A stretch of 64,000 nt of DNA from JAWRCU01 sp033542235 (lineage in GTDB: Bacteria; Pseudomonadota; Alphaproteobacteria; Rhizobiales; Rhizobiaceae), in the NCBI RefSeq assembly GCF_033542235.1, contig NZ_JAWRCU010000001.1, forward strand, positions 310,001 through 374,000, in the 5' to 3' direction. The notes below the pieces were generated by a model. That model was not told the origin of the DNA. It searched no databases and saw nothing but the letters and a program-made list of their open reading frames with translations. Position 1 is the first letter of the stretch. The number at the start of each line of letters is the position of its first letter. Below are positions 25,482 through 35,800 of the stretch, one piece after another. A program made the position numbers and the translations under genes.

Positions 25482-25987
25482 ATTCGCTTTGAGTTTACCG
25501 ACAATTCAGGCCGCTGGTTGATGGTCTGAAAAACCACGCAGTAGCGTTCGGTGAGCTTCAGCAGCGAATCGATCCGTTCCTGCGGCTCGTCGGTATCGAG
25601 CTCGAATGCCAGCCGGATCGCCCTGAAGCCGACCGGGGCGTCCTTGGCGACCCCTAGCGTGCCGCGGAAATCGAGATCGCCTTCGGCCGAAACGGTGGCG
25701 TCGTTCAGCTTGAACTCCAGCGCCGTCGCGACGGCTTTGAGCGTCACGCCAGCGCAGGCGACGAGCGACTCGAGCAGCATGTCGCCCGAGCACAGCTCCA
25801 GCCCGCTGCCGCCGGTTGCCGGATGAAGACCTGCAACTGCGAGCGCGCGTCCGGTCTCGACTTTGCAGGCGATCGCCTGGTCGTCGATCGAGCCCCGCGC
25901 TCTGAGAGTTATCAGTGCCTTTTCCGGCGTCTCGCGATAGGTTTCTTTGAGCGGAGCCTGCAGCCCTTTGAGTGTTGTGGCGTCCAT
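25478..25987 (-). CDS. OsmC family protein
   Basis: The 169-residue protein shows the OsmC/Ohr fold pattern with the two conserved Cys in ELCSGDMLLESLVACAGVTL, which act in thiol-dependent peroxide reduction in characterised members. AGGAG lies right before the ATG at 25987. It overlaps the M20 gene tail to tail by 4 bases and diverges from the ABC operon. The exact peroxide, or another role, is not determinable. Confidence 0.88.
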   Translation of the reverse strand: MDATTLKGLQAPLKETYRETPEKALITLRARGSIDDQAIACKVETGRALAVAGLHPATGGSGLELCSGDMLLESLVACAGVTLKAVATALEFKLNDATVSAEGDLDFRGTLGVAKDAPVGFRAIRLAFELDTDEPQERIDSLLKLTERYCVVFQTINQRPELSVNSKRI

Positions 25988-26147
25988 TGTAGCTCCTTCA
26001 ATTTGCCTGCCGGCGACAGCGTGGCGTGCCTGACGGGCATATTGGCACAGGATTCCTTTTCAGGCGCAACCGGCGAGAACAAACTTGATTTACTCGCCAG
26101 GAAATTCGCGCTTTGATCCGCGCGGTTTGATGACGGAGCCCGAATCT

Positions 26148-27626
26148 ATGAAGACGTGGAAAACCATTGTCGCCGCGACGGTCTTCGCGCTGGCGATCTG
26201 CAGCGGCGCGTTCGCCGCGCGCACCGACCTGGTGCTCGGCATCACGCTCGAGCCGCCGCACCTCGATCCGACCGCCGGGGCCGCGGCAGCGATCGATGAG
26301 GTGGTCTACGCCAACGTCTTCGAGGGGCTGACGCGTATAGGCAGCCACGGCGAGGTACTGCCGGCGCTGGCCGAGAGCTGGACGATTTCCGACGACGGCA
26401 AGGCCTATACTTTCAAGCTGCATACCGGCGTGAAATTCCACGACGGCTCGCCATTCGACGCCAGCGACGTGAAGTTCTCGCTCGACCGGGCGCGGGCGGA
26501 AAACTCCACCAACGCCCAGAAAGGCCTGTTCGTGGCGATCGACACGGTCGAGGTGATCGACCCCGCGACCGTCAAGGTGACGCTCAAGCACCCGCAGGGC
26601 TCGTTCCTCTACAATATGGGCTGGGGCGACGCGGTGATCGTCGCGCCTGAAAGCGCTGAGACGAACAAGGAAAAGCCTATTGGAACCGGGCCGTTCAAGT
26701 TCGAGAATTGGGCGAAAGGTTCCTCGATCACGATCGTCAAGAACCCCGACTACTGGGGTGAGCCTGTGGCGCTCGACAAAGCCGAGTTCCGTATCGTGCC
26801 GGACGCGGCGGCGGCCGTGCCGGCGCTACTGGCAGGCGACGTGCAGGCATTCCCCTTCTTCCCGCCTGAAGCTGCCGCGCAGATCAAGGATGATCCGCGC
26901 TTCAAGGTGGTGGTAGGCTCGACCGAAGGGGAGACTCTTCTTTCGACCAACAACAAGCGCAAGCCCTTCGACAATCTGAAGGTGCGCCAGGCGATCGCTC
27001 ATGCGCTCGACCGCGAGGCGATCATCGAGGCCGCATCTTCAGGTTACGGCACGCCAATCGGCTCGCATTTCGCTCCCCACAACCCCGCCTATATCGATCT
27101 CACCGGCACCTATCCGCATGATGCCGCGAAGGCGAAGGAGCTCCTCAAGGAGGCCGGCTATCCGGATGGCTTCAAGGCAACTTTGAAGCTGCCGCCGACC
27201 CCCTATGCGCGGCTTGGCGGCGAGGTGGTCGCGTCCCAGCTTCGCGAGGTCGGCATCGAACTTCAGATCATCCCGGTCGAGTGGGCCGATTGGCTGAAGC
27301 AGGTCTTCACCGACAAGGACTACGACCTCACCATCGTCTCCCACACCGAGCCGAACGACATCGATATCTACGCCCGCAAGGACTACTACTTCAATTACGA
27401 CAATCCGGCCTTCGACAAGGTCATTGACGAGCTGAACCTCACATCGGACGAAGCCAAGCGTACCGAACTCTATCAGCAGGCGCAGAAGATCCTGGCCGCT
27501 GATGCGGTGAACGGTTTCCTGTTCGAGCTGCCGAAGATCGGCGTATGGGACGCCAAGCTCGAGGGCCTCTGGGAAAACGCGCCGATCCAGGCCAACGACC
27601 TGACCAAGGTGAAGTGGACGGAGTAG
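26148..27626 (+). CDS. Peptide/nickel-type ABC transporter substrate-binding protein (SBP family 5)
   Basis: The 492-residue protein has a signal peptide (MKTWKTIVAATVFALAICSG, then AFA) and SBP family 5 landmarks: GITLEPPHLDPT, VYANVFEGLTRIG, LAESWTISDDGKAYTFKL, GTGPFKFENW, VRQAIAHALDREAI. I start at ATG 26148, with GGAG 9 bases upstream, rather than 26130. It is the periplasmic receptor for the permeases and ATPase that follow. A palindromic element lies between it and the first permease gene. The ligand is likely a dipeptide, oligopeptide or modified amino acid. Confidence 0.92.
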   Translation: MKTWKTIVAATVFALAICSGAFAARTDLVLGITLEPPHLDPTAGAAAAIDEVVYANVFEGLTRIGSHGEVLPALAESWTISDDGKAYTFKLHTGVKFHDGSPFDASDVKFSLDRARAENSTNAQKGLFVAIDTVEVIDPATVKVTLKHPQGSFLYNMGWGDAVIVAPESAETNKEKPIGTGPFKFENWAKGSSITIVKNPDYWGEPVALDKAEFRIVPDAAAAVPALLAGDVQAFPFFPPEAAAQIKDDPRFKVVVGSTEGETLLSTNNKRKPFDNLKVRQAIAHALDREAIIEAASSGYGTPIGSHFAPHNPAYIDLTGTYPHDAAKAKELLKEAGYPDGFKATLKLPPTPYARLGGEVVASQLREVGIELQIIPVEWADWLKQVFTDKDYDLTIVSHTEPNDIDIYARKDYYFNYDNPAFDKVIDELNLTSDEAKRTELYQQAQKILAADAVNGFLFELPKIGVWDAKLEGLWENAPIQANDLTKVKWTE

Positions 27627-27673
27627 TTGCAAGGGCTGGTGAGTTCATGAGCAGTAGGCGGCACTCTACGTTG

Positions 27674-27828
27674 CCCCCCTCTGTCCTGCCGGACATCTCC
27701 CCCACAAGGGGGGAGATTGGCCCTTCATGTATGCTTTCGCTAATCGCCTACGTCGCCGGTTGGCGAAATCCAAGCGGCCGTCCAATCTCCCCCCCTGTGG
27801 GGGAGATGTCCGGCAGGACAGAGGGGGG
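27674..27828. repeat. RIME-like palindromic element, copy 2 (inside ABC operon)
   Basis: This 155-bp inverted repeat lies between the binding-protein gene and the first permease gene, in a 262-bp gap. Arms open CCCCCCTCTGTCCTGCCGGA and close with the complement. It shares outer flanks (CTACGTTG; GCGCGACGGGG) with other copies, so the mobile unit is somewhat longer than the arms. A hairpin here could stabilise the upstream message or dampen downstream translation. Confidence 0.9.
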
Positions 27829-27888
27829 CGCGACGGGGCGCAAACGACGCCGACCTAACCTGAATGCCGAACACCACGGCGCCCACCC

Positions 27889-28836
27889 ATGCTCGCCTAT
27901 CTCCTGAAGCGCCTCGCGATCGGCCTGGCGACGCTTGTCGTCGCTTCGATCGTCGTCTTTGCCGTGCTCGAGATCCTGCCGGGCGACCCGGCGCGGCTTA
28001 TGCTCGGCATGAATGCAACGCCGGATGCGGTGGAGGCTCTGCGTGAACAGATGGGCCTCAATCAGCCCATCGTCCTCCGCTATCTCCACTGGATCGGCGG
28101 GCTGCTCACCCTCGATTTCGGCCGCTCCTACACCTATTCGGTGCCGGTGATCGACCTGGTCTCGGAACGGCTCGTCGTCTCGCTGCCGCTCGCTTTGCTC
28201 GCGCTCATTCTCTCGACGGCGATCGCCATTCCCGTCGGCATCTTTTCCGCCGAACGCCGCGGCCGTGCGGCGGATGCCGTGACTATGGGCGCGGCGCAGC
28301 TCGGTGTCGCGATCCCCAATTTCTGGTTCGCATTGCTTCTGATCTATGTGTTCGCCGTGTGGCTTCGGCTGGTTCCCGCTGGCGGCTTTCCCGGTTGGAG
28401 CGCTGGCTTCTGGCCGGCTTTCAAGGGCTTGATCCTGCCGGCGGTCGCACTGGCCCTGCCGCAGGCCGCGATCCTCGCCCGCGTCACGCGCTCGGCACTG
28501 CTCGAGGTGCTCAACGAGGATTACATCCGCACTGCCCGCGCCAAGGGCATGCCTCGAAAGACCGTGTTGTGGCGGCATGCTCTGCGCAACGCCATGATCC
28601 CGGTCGTCACGATACTCGGCCTGCAATTCGCCTTCCTGCTTGCCGGCACGATCATCATCGAGAATGTCTTCTACCTGCCCGGTCTTGGGCGGCTGGTCTT
28701 CCAGGCGATCACGCAGCGCGACCTGATCGTCGTGCAGAGCGTCGTCATGCTGCTGGTGGCGGCGGTCATCGTCGTCAACCTTCTGGTCGACATATCCTAC
28801 GCGATCGTCGACCCGCGGCTCAGGATCGCGCGATGA
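27889..28836 (+). CDS. Dipeptide-type ABC transporter permease (DppB-like)
   Basis: The 315-residue inner-membrane protein has the DppB/OppB opening (MLAYLLKRLAIGLATLVVAS, ILPGDPARLMLG) and the EAA loop that contacts the ATPase (YIRTARAKGMPRKTVLWRHA). About six membrane segments are visible. It overlaps the second permease gene by 4 bases (ATGA). Together they form the channel of the importer. Confidence 0.93.
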   Translation: MLAYLLKRLAIGLATLVVASIVVFAVLEILPGDPARLMLGMNATPDAVEALREQMGLNQPIVLRYLHWIGGLLTLDFGRSYTYSVPVIDLVSERLVVSLPLALLALILSTAIAIPVGIFSAERRGRAADAVTMGAAQLGVAIPNFWFALLLIYVFAVWLRLVPAGGFPGWSAGFWPAFKGLILPAVALALPQAAILARVTRSALLEVLNEDYIRTARAKGMPRKTVLWRHALRNAMIPVVTILGLQFAFLLAGTIIIENVFYLPGLGRLVFQAITQRDLIVVQSVVMLLVAAVIVVNLLVDISYAIVDPRLRIAR

Positions 28837-29702
28837 CCCTGCCCGCCCTACCCCGCGCCGAAAGCCTCGGCAGCGTCATCGCCAAGGCCTTCGCCAGCCG
28901 CTCCTTCATCGTTGGCTTTGCGATTACCGGGGCAATCGCCGCAATCGCGGTCCTGTCCTTCTTCTGGACACCCTACGACATCACCCGTCTCGTCATCGCT
29001 GACAAGATGCAGACACCTTCGGCAGCCCACTGGTTCGGGACAGACCATTTCGGCCGCGATATCTTCTCCATGGTCATGATCGGCGCACGCAATTCGATAG
29101 CGGTCGCGCTCGTCGCCGTCGGGATCGGCATGGGGATCGGCGTGCCGCTTGGCGCCTTCGCGGCCGCCCGAGGCGGCCTGATCGACGACATCGTGATGCG
29201 TCTCAACGATGTGGTCTTCGCCTTCCCTGCCCTGCTTTCCGCGATCATGATCACCGCCATCTTCGGGCCGGGCGCGATAAACGCCATCATCGCGATCGGC
29301 ATCTTCAACATCCCGGTCTTCGCGCGCGTTGCGCGGGCCGGCGCGCTGGCGCTCTGGCCGCGCGAGTTCATTCTCGCCGCGCGCGCCGCCGGCAAGGGCA
29401 GGACGCTGATCACGATCGAGCACATCCTGCCCAACATTGCGAGCGCGCTTCTGGTGCAGGGCACGATCCAGTTCGCGCTCGGCATCCTGGCGGAGGCCGG
29501 GCTTTCCTATGTCGGCCTCGGCGCCCAGCCGCCCATGCCGAGTTGGGGTCGCATGTTGTTCGATGCGCAGACGCGAATGATCATGGCGCCTCACCTGGCA
29601 CTGTTTCCCGGTCTTGCCATCGTGTTCACCGTCCTCGGCCTCAACCTGCTCGGCGACGGTCTTTCCGATGTGCTCGATCCCAAATTGAGGCGGGCGCGGT
29701 GA
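28833..29702 (+). CDS. Dipeptide-type ABC transporter permease (DppC-like)
   Basis: The 289-residue inner-membrane permease has the DppC landmark HWFGTDHFGRDIFSMVMIGA after its first membrane segment, and the EAA loop FILAARAAGKGRTLITIEHI. The end (GDGLSDVLDPKLR) is typical for the family. It begins inside the stop of the first permease (ATGA), and its own stop overlaps the GTG of the ATPase gene. Confidence 0.93.
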   Translation: MTLPALPRAESLGSVIAKAFASRSFIVGFAITGAIAAIAVLSFFWTPYDITRLVIADKMQTPSAAHWFGTDHFGRDIFSMVMIGARNSIAVALVAVGIGMGIGVPLGAFAAARGGLIDDIVMRLNDVVFAFPALLSAIMITAIFGPGAINAIIAIGIFNIPVFARVARAGALALWPREFILAARAAGKGRTLITIEHILPNIASALLVQGTIQFALGILAEAGLSYVGLGAQPPMPSWGRMLFDAQTRMIMAPHLALFPGLAIVFTVLGLNLLGDGLSDVLDPKLRRAR

Positions 29703-31324
29703 GCCTGCTCGAAATCCGGAGCCTGAAGCTCGAGATCGGCGGAACGCCGATCCTGAACGGCGTCGATCTGACGATCGAGCCGGGTGAAGTGATGGGTCTG
29801 GTCGGAGAATCCGGGTCGGGCAAGTCGATGACGGCGCTGACGGTAATGCGACTGCTGCCGGCCGCCGCAGCGGCCACTGGGAGCGTGCGCTTCGAGAAGA
29901 CCGAGATCCTCGCGGCGAGCGAGGACCAGATGAATGCCCTCCGCGGCGATGATATCGGCATGGTCTTCCAGGAGCCGATGACGGCACTGAACCCTGTAAA
30001 GACGATCGGCGAGCAGGTTGCCGAAGGCATACGCTGGCACACCGGCGCAAACCGCCGGGACGCCGAGGACCGGGCGCGCAAGATGCTCGATCGAGTCGGG
30101 CTCCCGGCAGCAAAATTCCCGCTGTCACGCTATCCGCACGAACTTTCCGGCGGTCAGCGTCAGCGCGTCGTCATTGCCATCGCCTGCGCGCTGAAACCGA
30201 AACTGCTCATCGCCGACGAACCGACGACGGCCCTCGACGTCGTGCTCCAGAAGCAAATCCTGGAGCTGCTGCGTGACCTGGTCGACGAGAACCGCATGGG
30301 CCTTCTGCTCATATCGCACGACCTTGCAGTCGTTGCCGACATGGCCGAACGCATCACCATTCTGCGCAGCGGCGGCGTCATGGAAGAAGGCGAGACGGCC
30401 CGCACGCTCTCCGAGCAAAATCACCCCTACACACGCCAGCTAGCGCAGGCATCGATGCATGTGCCGGCGCGCGCGAGGCATCACGCCAACCCGGGCGCGC
30501 CGGGTCCTTTGCTCGAAGTCGAAAACATTTCGCGCCTCTATCCCGGCGCGCGGCCGTCGCTGTTCAGATCCGGCAAGCCGACGCATGCGGTAAATGATGT
30601 CTCGTTCACCTTGAAGCACAGCCAGTCGACGGCGCTTGTCGGTCGCTCCGGCTGCGGAAAATCGACTCTGGCGCGCATGGTGCTGGCACTGGACCGGCCG
30701 AGCGGCGGCAGGATCCGTTTTATGGGCGAGACGCTCACCGGCAAGGAGGGGTCGGAGCTCAGAGCTGCCCGCCGCAATATGCAAGTGGTCTTCCAGGACC
30801 CTTATGGTTCCTTCAACCCGCGCCACAAAGTGGAGCGGCTGGTGGCCGAGCCGCTGCATCTCCTGGACGAAAAGCCCGATACAGCCGAGCGTCGGCACCT
30901 GGTCCTCCAGGCACTGCACGAAGTGGGCCTGAGGCCGGAAGATATGGACAAATATCCACACGAATTCTCCGGGGGGCAGCGGCAACGGCTGTCCATCGCC
31001 CGCGCGCTGATCACCCGGCCGAAGCTGATTGTCGCCGACGAGCCGGTTTCGGCGCTCGACGTGTCGATCCGCGCGCAAATCCTCGATCTATTCGCCGCGC
31101 TGAATGACAGGCTCGGGGTCGCCTACCTCTTCATCACCCATGATCTGACGGTCGCCCGTGCCATAACCGACGATGTGATGGTCATGGATGAGGGCCGAAT
31201 CGTGGAAAGGGGCAAGACGGCCGACGTGCTGAACCATCCTCGCTCGGATGCAGCCACGGCCCTGGTCGCGGCCGCTCCAGATCTGCACCGGGCGGTTGCC
31301 AGGCGGCTCCAGGAACAGGGATAA
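29699..31324 (+). CDS. Double ABC ATPase of dipeptide-type transporter (DppD-DppF fusion)
   Basis: The 541-residue protein is two ATPases in tandem. The first (about 1-255) has Walker A GESGSGKS, signature LSGGQRQR and Walker B LLIADEPTTALD. The second (about 270-541) has GRSGCGKST, FSGGQRQRLS and LIVADEPVSALD. The start is a GTG overlapping the permease stop (GTGA). The fusion replaces separate DppD and DppF subunits, common in rhizobial uptake systems. It energises the importer encoded just upstream. Confidence 0.93.
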   Translation: MSLLEIRSLKLEIGGTPILNGVDLTIEPGEVMGLVGESGSGKSMTALTVMRLLPAAAAATGSVRFEKTEILAASEDQMNALRGDDIGMVFQEPMTALNPVKTIGEQVAEGIRWHTGANRRDAEDRARKMLDRVGLPAAKFPLSRYPHELSGGQRQRVVIAIACALKPKLLIADEPTTALDVVLQKQILELLRDLVDENRMGLLLISHDLAVVADMAERITILRSGGVMEEGETARTLSEQNHPYTRQLAQASMHVPARARHHANPGAPGPLLEVENISRLYPGARPSLFRSGKPTHAVNDVSFTLKHSQSTALVGRSGCGKSTLARMVLALDRPSGGRIRFMGETLTGKEGSELRAARRNMQVVFQDPYGSFNPRHKVERLVAEPLHLLDEKPDTAERRHLVLQALHEVGLRPEDMDKYPHEFSGGQRQRLSIARALITRPKLIVADEPVSALDVSIRAQILDLFAALNDRLGVAYLFITHDLTVARAITDDVMVMDEGRIVERGKTADVLNHPRSDAATALVAAAPDLHRAVARRLQEQG

Positions 31325-31338
31325 CGGCGCCTGCTTCC

Positions 31339-31767
31339 TCACCCGGCCGCGACAAGATCCTTCGCTTCGACGTTCAGCACTGCAAGCGTGCGCTTGAGCA
31401 TCTCTATCTCGGTGTCGGCAAGCTTCGCATCGGCCTTGGCGATATCTGCCATGTGGCGGGCAAGCTGCTTGCGGCGGTCGAAATCGAGTTCTCGGAACAT
31501 CGCCAGAGCCTGGGCGCCGGTCGTCTCGTAGCCGAACTCGTTCAGATATTCGACGACGCCATCGATGCTCTTCTCGCTGATGCCGAACGCCTCCCGGCAG
31601 ATGCGCCGGAATGCCTCCATCTCGGACTCGCTTACCGTTCCATCGGCGAGGATCATGCGGAAGAGAAGCAGCAGCTCGGCGGACAGCACGGGATCGTCAG
31701 CGACCTTGCGCACGCCAGGATCGCCCTCGAAAAATGACAACAGCTTTGCAAGAAGCCGGTGCGGCAT
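31339..31767 (-). CDS. TerB family (tellurite resistance-like) protein
   Basis: The 142-residue all-helical protein fits the TerB-like fold: LSAELLLLFRMILADGTVSESEMEAF (an acidic metal-binding-like segment) and MADIAKADAKLADTEIEML, its internal repeat. Function in rhizobia is unknown; the family is linked to envelope or metal stress. I choose the ATG at 31767, preceded by GAGGG with a 5-base spacer; in-frame ATGs lie at 31779 and further upstream. It is convergent with the ABC ATPase gene (14-base gap). Confidence 0.85.
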   Translation of the reverse strand: MPHRLLAKLLSFFEGDPGVRKVADDPVLSAELLLLFRMILADGTVSESEMEAFRRICREAFGISEKSIDGVVEYLNEFGYETTGAQALAMFRELDFDRRKQLARHMADIAKADAKLADTEIEMLKRTLAVLNVEAKDLVAAG

Positions 31768-31898
31768 TCGTTCCCTCATTCGATTTTGCCTCAAGCCTAG
31801 CGAGAAAAGCGGCTCGCGCAAGCTGCTCCTCGTGCTTTCGGAGAAAGGCGTTTCGTCCTATCGTTGCACGACGCATCTGGATGACTGTGTAGCCGGCC

Positions 31899-32708
31899 AT
31901 GAAATCGCCGATGGAACAAGGCAAGCCTTTCTGGCTGCAGCGGGCGCCGCGTCGCGAGCTGTCCGGCCTCGTCTCCCGCCTCAACGGCTATTGCGAGAAC
32001 GGCTGGCGACTGAGCGAGGCGGTCGAGATGGCTGCGCTGGTCGTGCCGCTGGTGATCAGCTTTGGCGCGCCTTTCTCGATTGCGCTCGGGCGCAAGCCGC
32101 AATCGGCCGACGGTTTCGCAAGCTTCGCGGCCGGTCTCCACGCCGGGCATGTCGTCATGAATTCCGGCGGTGATAGTGCCTGCGTGCAGATCGACTTCAC
32201 GCCGCTCGGCGCCTATCGCTTTTTCAGCCTGCCGATGCGCGAACTGTCGTCCTGCATGGTGACCCTCGACGATCTTGCCGATGGCGAGATCGATCTCTTG
32301 CGCCGCAAGCTGGAAGACATGAACGATTGGAGCGCGCGCCTCGATCTCGCCGAGGCCTTTGTCCTCGATCGAATTCGGCGCGGACCGGTCCTGAACCCGG
32401 CGATCGCTGCGGCCTATCGCGAGCTTGCCTTCTGCCACGGCAATGTGCGCATCGGCGCGATCGCCAGCAAGCTGGAGTGGAGCCGCAAGCATCTGGCGCA
32501 GCGCTTCCAGGATGAAATCGGTCTGCCGCCGAAGGCGGTGGCGCGGATGCTGCGTTTCAACCGCTTGCTCGACCTTGCGAAGCGTGAGGAAGCGCCGGAC
32601 TGGGCCGGCCTTGCCGCCGAATGCGGCTATGCGGATCAGGCGCATCTGACCCGCGAATTCGCGGAGTTCGCCGGCACGAGCCCCGCACGCTGGCAGGCTG
32701 CCGCCTGA
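31899..32708 (+). CDS. AraC family transcriptional regulator
   Basis: The 269-residue protein ends in an AraC/XylS DNA-binding domain with two helix-turn-helices (VRIGAIASKLEWSRKHLAQRF and LAAECGYADQAHLTREFAEF). The N-terminal part (1-150) is a cupin-like sensory region (SFGAPFSIALG, GHVVMNSGGDSACVQIDFTP). The ligand is unknown. It diverges from TerB and converges with the large cyclase gene; no obvious target lies adjacent. A hairpin follows its stop. Confidence 0.88.
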   Translation: MKSPMEQGKPFWLQRAPRRELSGLVSRLNGYCENGWRLSEAVEMAALVVPLVISFGAPFSIALGRKPQSADGFASFAAGLHAGHVVMNSGGDSACVQIDFTPLGAYRFFSLPMRELSSCMVTLDDLADGEIDLLRRKLEDMNDWSARLDLAEAFVLDRIRRGPVLNPAIAAAYRELAFCHGNVRIGAIASKLEWSRKHLAQRFQDEIGLPPKAVARMLRFNRLLDLAKREEAPDWAGLAAECGYADQAHLTREFAEFAGTSPARWQAAA

Positions 32709-32709
32709 G

Positions 32710-32726
32710 CAGGTTCCGCAAACCTG
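32710..32726 (+). terminator. Hairpin after AraC-type regulator gene
   Basis: CAGGTT at 32710-32715 pairs with AACCTG at 32721-32726 around CCGCA, starting two bases after the stop codon, followed by a second small GCG...CGC hairpin with a CTTTT loop. No strong U run follows, so it may be a weak or Rho-assisted terminator. Confidence 0.4.
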
Positions 32727-32806
32727 TTCCGCGCTTTTCGCGCTAACTAAGCAAGTGGGCCCCCCCAGGCTTGCGACCTCCAAGACAAGCCTCGACGCGG
32801 GCGCGA

Positions 32807-35800
32807 CTACTTTGCCTCGTGCGGCCCCGCCGTGGCTCGGTCGAGCGCAGATAGCCGATTCAAGGCCTCGCGCAACACCGCAGCCGCCTGGCCCCGATCC
32901 TGCGTGGACATCGCCACGAGGTTGAGGTCTAGTTTCAGGTTGGGGCGCTCCTCGTGAATAACCAGTTTGTCCGTGACGAGATTCTCGTAGGTGTCGACGA
33001 CCTGATACGTCGCGACGGGATAGGCGATGCCCTTGACGGAGATGTGCCCGCGCTCCTCGCAGCCGATCCGGTCGCGAACATTCGCGAAGGTTTCATAGGA
33101 GATGAGGATCTCGCCCGGCGTGGCCGCAGCCTCCAGCCGCGACGCCAGATTCACTCCGCCGCCAATGATGGTGTAATCCATCCGATCCTCGCTCCCGAAG
33201 TTTCCAACGGTGCAAAAACCGGTGTTGATTCCAATCCGGCACTGAAGGGGCCTTTCGATGCCCGACGCTCGCCACACGTCCTGCAGCTCATGCATTTTCT
33301 TGCGCATCGCCAGGGCCATCTCGACGCAGGCGATGGCGTCTTCCTTCACACCACGCGTCTCCGGATCGCCGAAGAAGATGACGATGGCGTCGCCCACGTA
33401 CTTGTCGATCGTCGCTCCGTATGAGAGCGCGATTTGAGACATCTCCGTCAGATAGTGATTGAGCAGCCGGGTCAGGTCTTCCGACTGCAGCCTCTCCGCC
33501 GTCTCGGTGAAACCCGCGATGTCCGAGAAGAAGACGGTCAGCTTCTTGCGGCGGCTCGCGATCTTGACCTCCTGCCGGCCGCTGAAAATGGACTCGTACA
33601 CCTGAGGCGAGAGGTATTTCGCAAGTTGGTTCGAGAGTTGCTCCAAGGCCCTGGATTTGTCCGCCAGTTGGTTCTCACGCAGCTTCAGCTCCGTAATGTC
33701 CGAGTAGACGGCCACCGTACCGCCATCGTCGGTCTTGCGCTCGCTGACCAGGATCCAGCGGCCATCGCCGCGCTGCTGGATGTGCGGATCGGAAGGATTC
33801 CGATGTCGGGCGATCCGCTCCCGGACCCACTCGTCCACGCGGCCCTCGGCATCCTTGACGTAGCCGCGCTCCGCCGCACGTCGTACGATACTCTCAAACG
33901 CCATGCCTGGAGAGATCTCTGCGGCCATGTCGCCGGGATAGAGGAGCGTTCGATATTTGCTGTTGCACACGACCAGCCGATCTTCCGCATCATACAGCGA
34001 CAACGCCTCGGAGATGCTCTCCATCGCGACCGCCAACCGCCTCCGGCCCTCGCGAATTTCCCGCTGATTCGACTTCTGGACCTCGATCGCCGTGTCCCGG
34101 AAGACGCCGAGCGCATCGGCCATGCGGCCGATTTCATCGCTGCGACCGCGACCCGGTACGTCGATCGAGGTGTCACCTGCGGCGAGGCCGCTCATAGCAG
34201 ATGTGATGCTCTCGATCGGTCTTACAACCCCGGGCACCACATATAGAATGGCGATCACGACCGCTCCCGCCACGCTCAGAGCGGTAATCAGGAAAAGTAG
34301 GAGCCGGCCATTGGCGATCGCCCCGGCGCCGCGGATCGCCGCTGCATCACTGTTGTTCTGGGCGGTCACGACGAGGTCCGATACCTCTTTGCCGAGACTG
34401 AGCACGAGCGAGTTGTTGGCCTGCAAAGATGTTTGGGCAAGTTCGGCCTGGTGTAGCTCCTCGCTGCGCGCGTCGAATATGTTATCTGCGGCCGTGCCGA
34501 ATGCGATCAGCTTCTCTGTGAGGCCCTTAAGCGCACTGCTGTCGACGGAGGAAGGAAGCTGCGAGAGCAGCTTCTCCGCGTGGCTTGCCGCCGCGACGAA
34601 GCGCTCGCGCAGAGGCTTCAGAGAAGCGGGATCGGTAATCCCGGCCGCCTGGTTCAGCAGCCCCGCTGCTAAGTTGCCCTCGGCGCGCAATGTGAGCAGG
34701 ACCTGCAAGGCGTTGACCCCGCCCTCTACCAGGTTGGTGATCGCCTCCGTGCTCTTGGCCGCCACGCCTTCGCTGGCGGTCACAAGTTCGAAACCGGCGT
34801 CGTCCACCATCGGCGCAAGAGTGTCGAGCAGAGTACGGTGCGCCGCCTCCACCGCCGCTGCCATCCTCTGCCGCTTCGCCTGGACCGGCTGTCGCGTCTC
34901 CAAGGGGACACGGAGTTCTTGCAAGCGGACCTCGAAGACATTGTCCGCGCTGCCGCCGAGCACAACCAGCGCGTCGCTTGCCTCTCGCAATCGTCCGTTC
35001 TCGGACGACTGAGGCAACGCCTCGAGACTCTTCTGCATGGCCGCCACCGCCGCCGCGAATCTCTCGCGGAGAGGCTGGATCAAGGCCGGATCGTCGACGT
35101 GCGCCGCTTCCCCGAGCAGGCCCGCGGCCAGATTTCCTTCGGAACGCAGCGTCAGCAACGCCTGCAAGGTGTTGACGCCGCCCTCAACCAGCCCGGTGAT
35201 GGCGTCCTTGCTCTTGGCAGTCACGTCCTGGCTGGTGATTACAAGGTTGAACCCGGCATCGTCCACCAGGGGCTCCAGGGCGTCTTGGAAGCTGGTCTGC
35301 ACGACGGCAAGATCGGAGACCGCGGCCTCCCTTTGCGCGCTCAAACGCAGGCGCTTCGAGACAGCGCCGTTGAGCCTTTTGAGCTCGTCCGCGATCTTGC
35401 CCTCGATCTCTTTCAGATTGCTGACCCTTGCCAGGGCCATTCCCGTGGGCTTCAGCTCGTCGGTCACTGCGGAGATTTCATTCAGCCTCAGAACGAGCCT
35501 CTGCTGTTCCTGGAGCCGCTCCTCTTCGCTGCGGCTCGCGATGAGGGCTGGAGCCGTGGCCGTGATCTCGGCGCTCCGTTCTGCGAGGCGGAGCGAAGTT
35601 GCCATGCCGACCACGCTCTCCGCGGTGATCCGCGTCACTGACCTCTCGATGTCAGTGAAGGCGTACCAGGCAATCGCACTGGCGCCGACGGTCAGCATGG
35701 CCATCCCGCCGAGCGCCATGAACAATTTGGTCTTGATGCCAAAAGCCGCCTTGTCGTCCGGCTTACGGCCGAGACTAGACGGTTTCGAAGTGTGCGCTTC

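Noticed and set aside
28848..30128. Minus-strand open frame of 426 codons across the ABC genes
   Set aside because: Shadow of the permease and ATPase genes, low-complexity Arg-rich translation.
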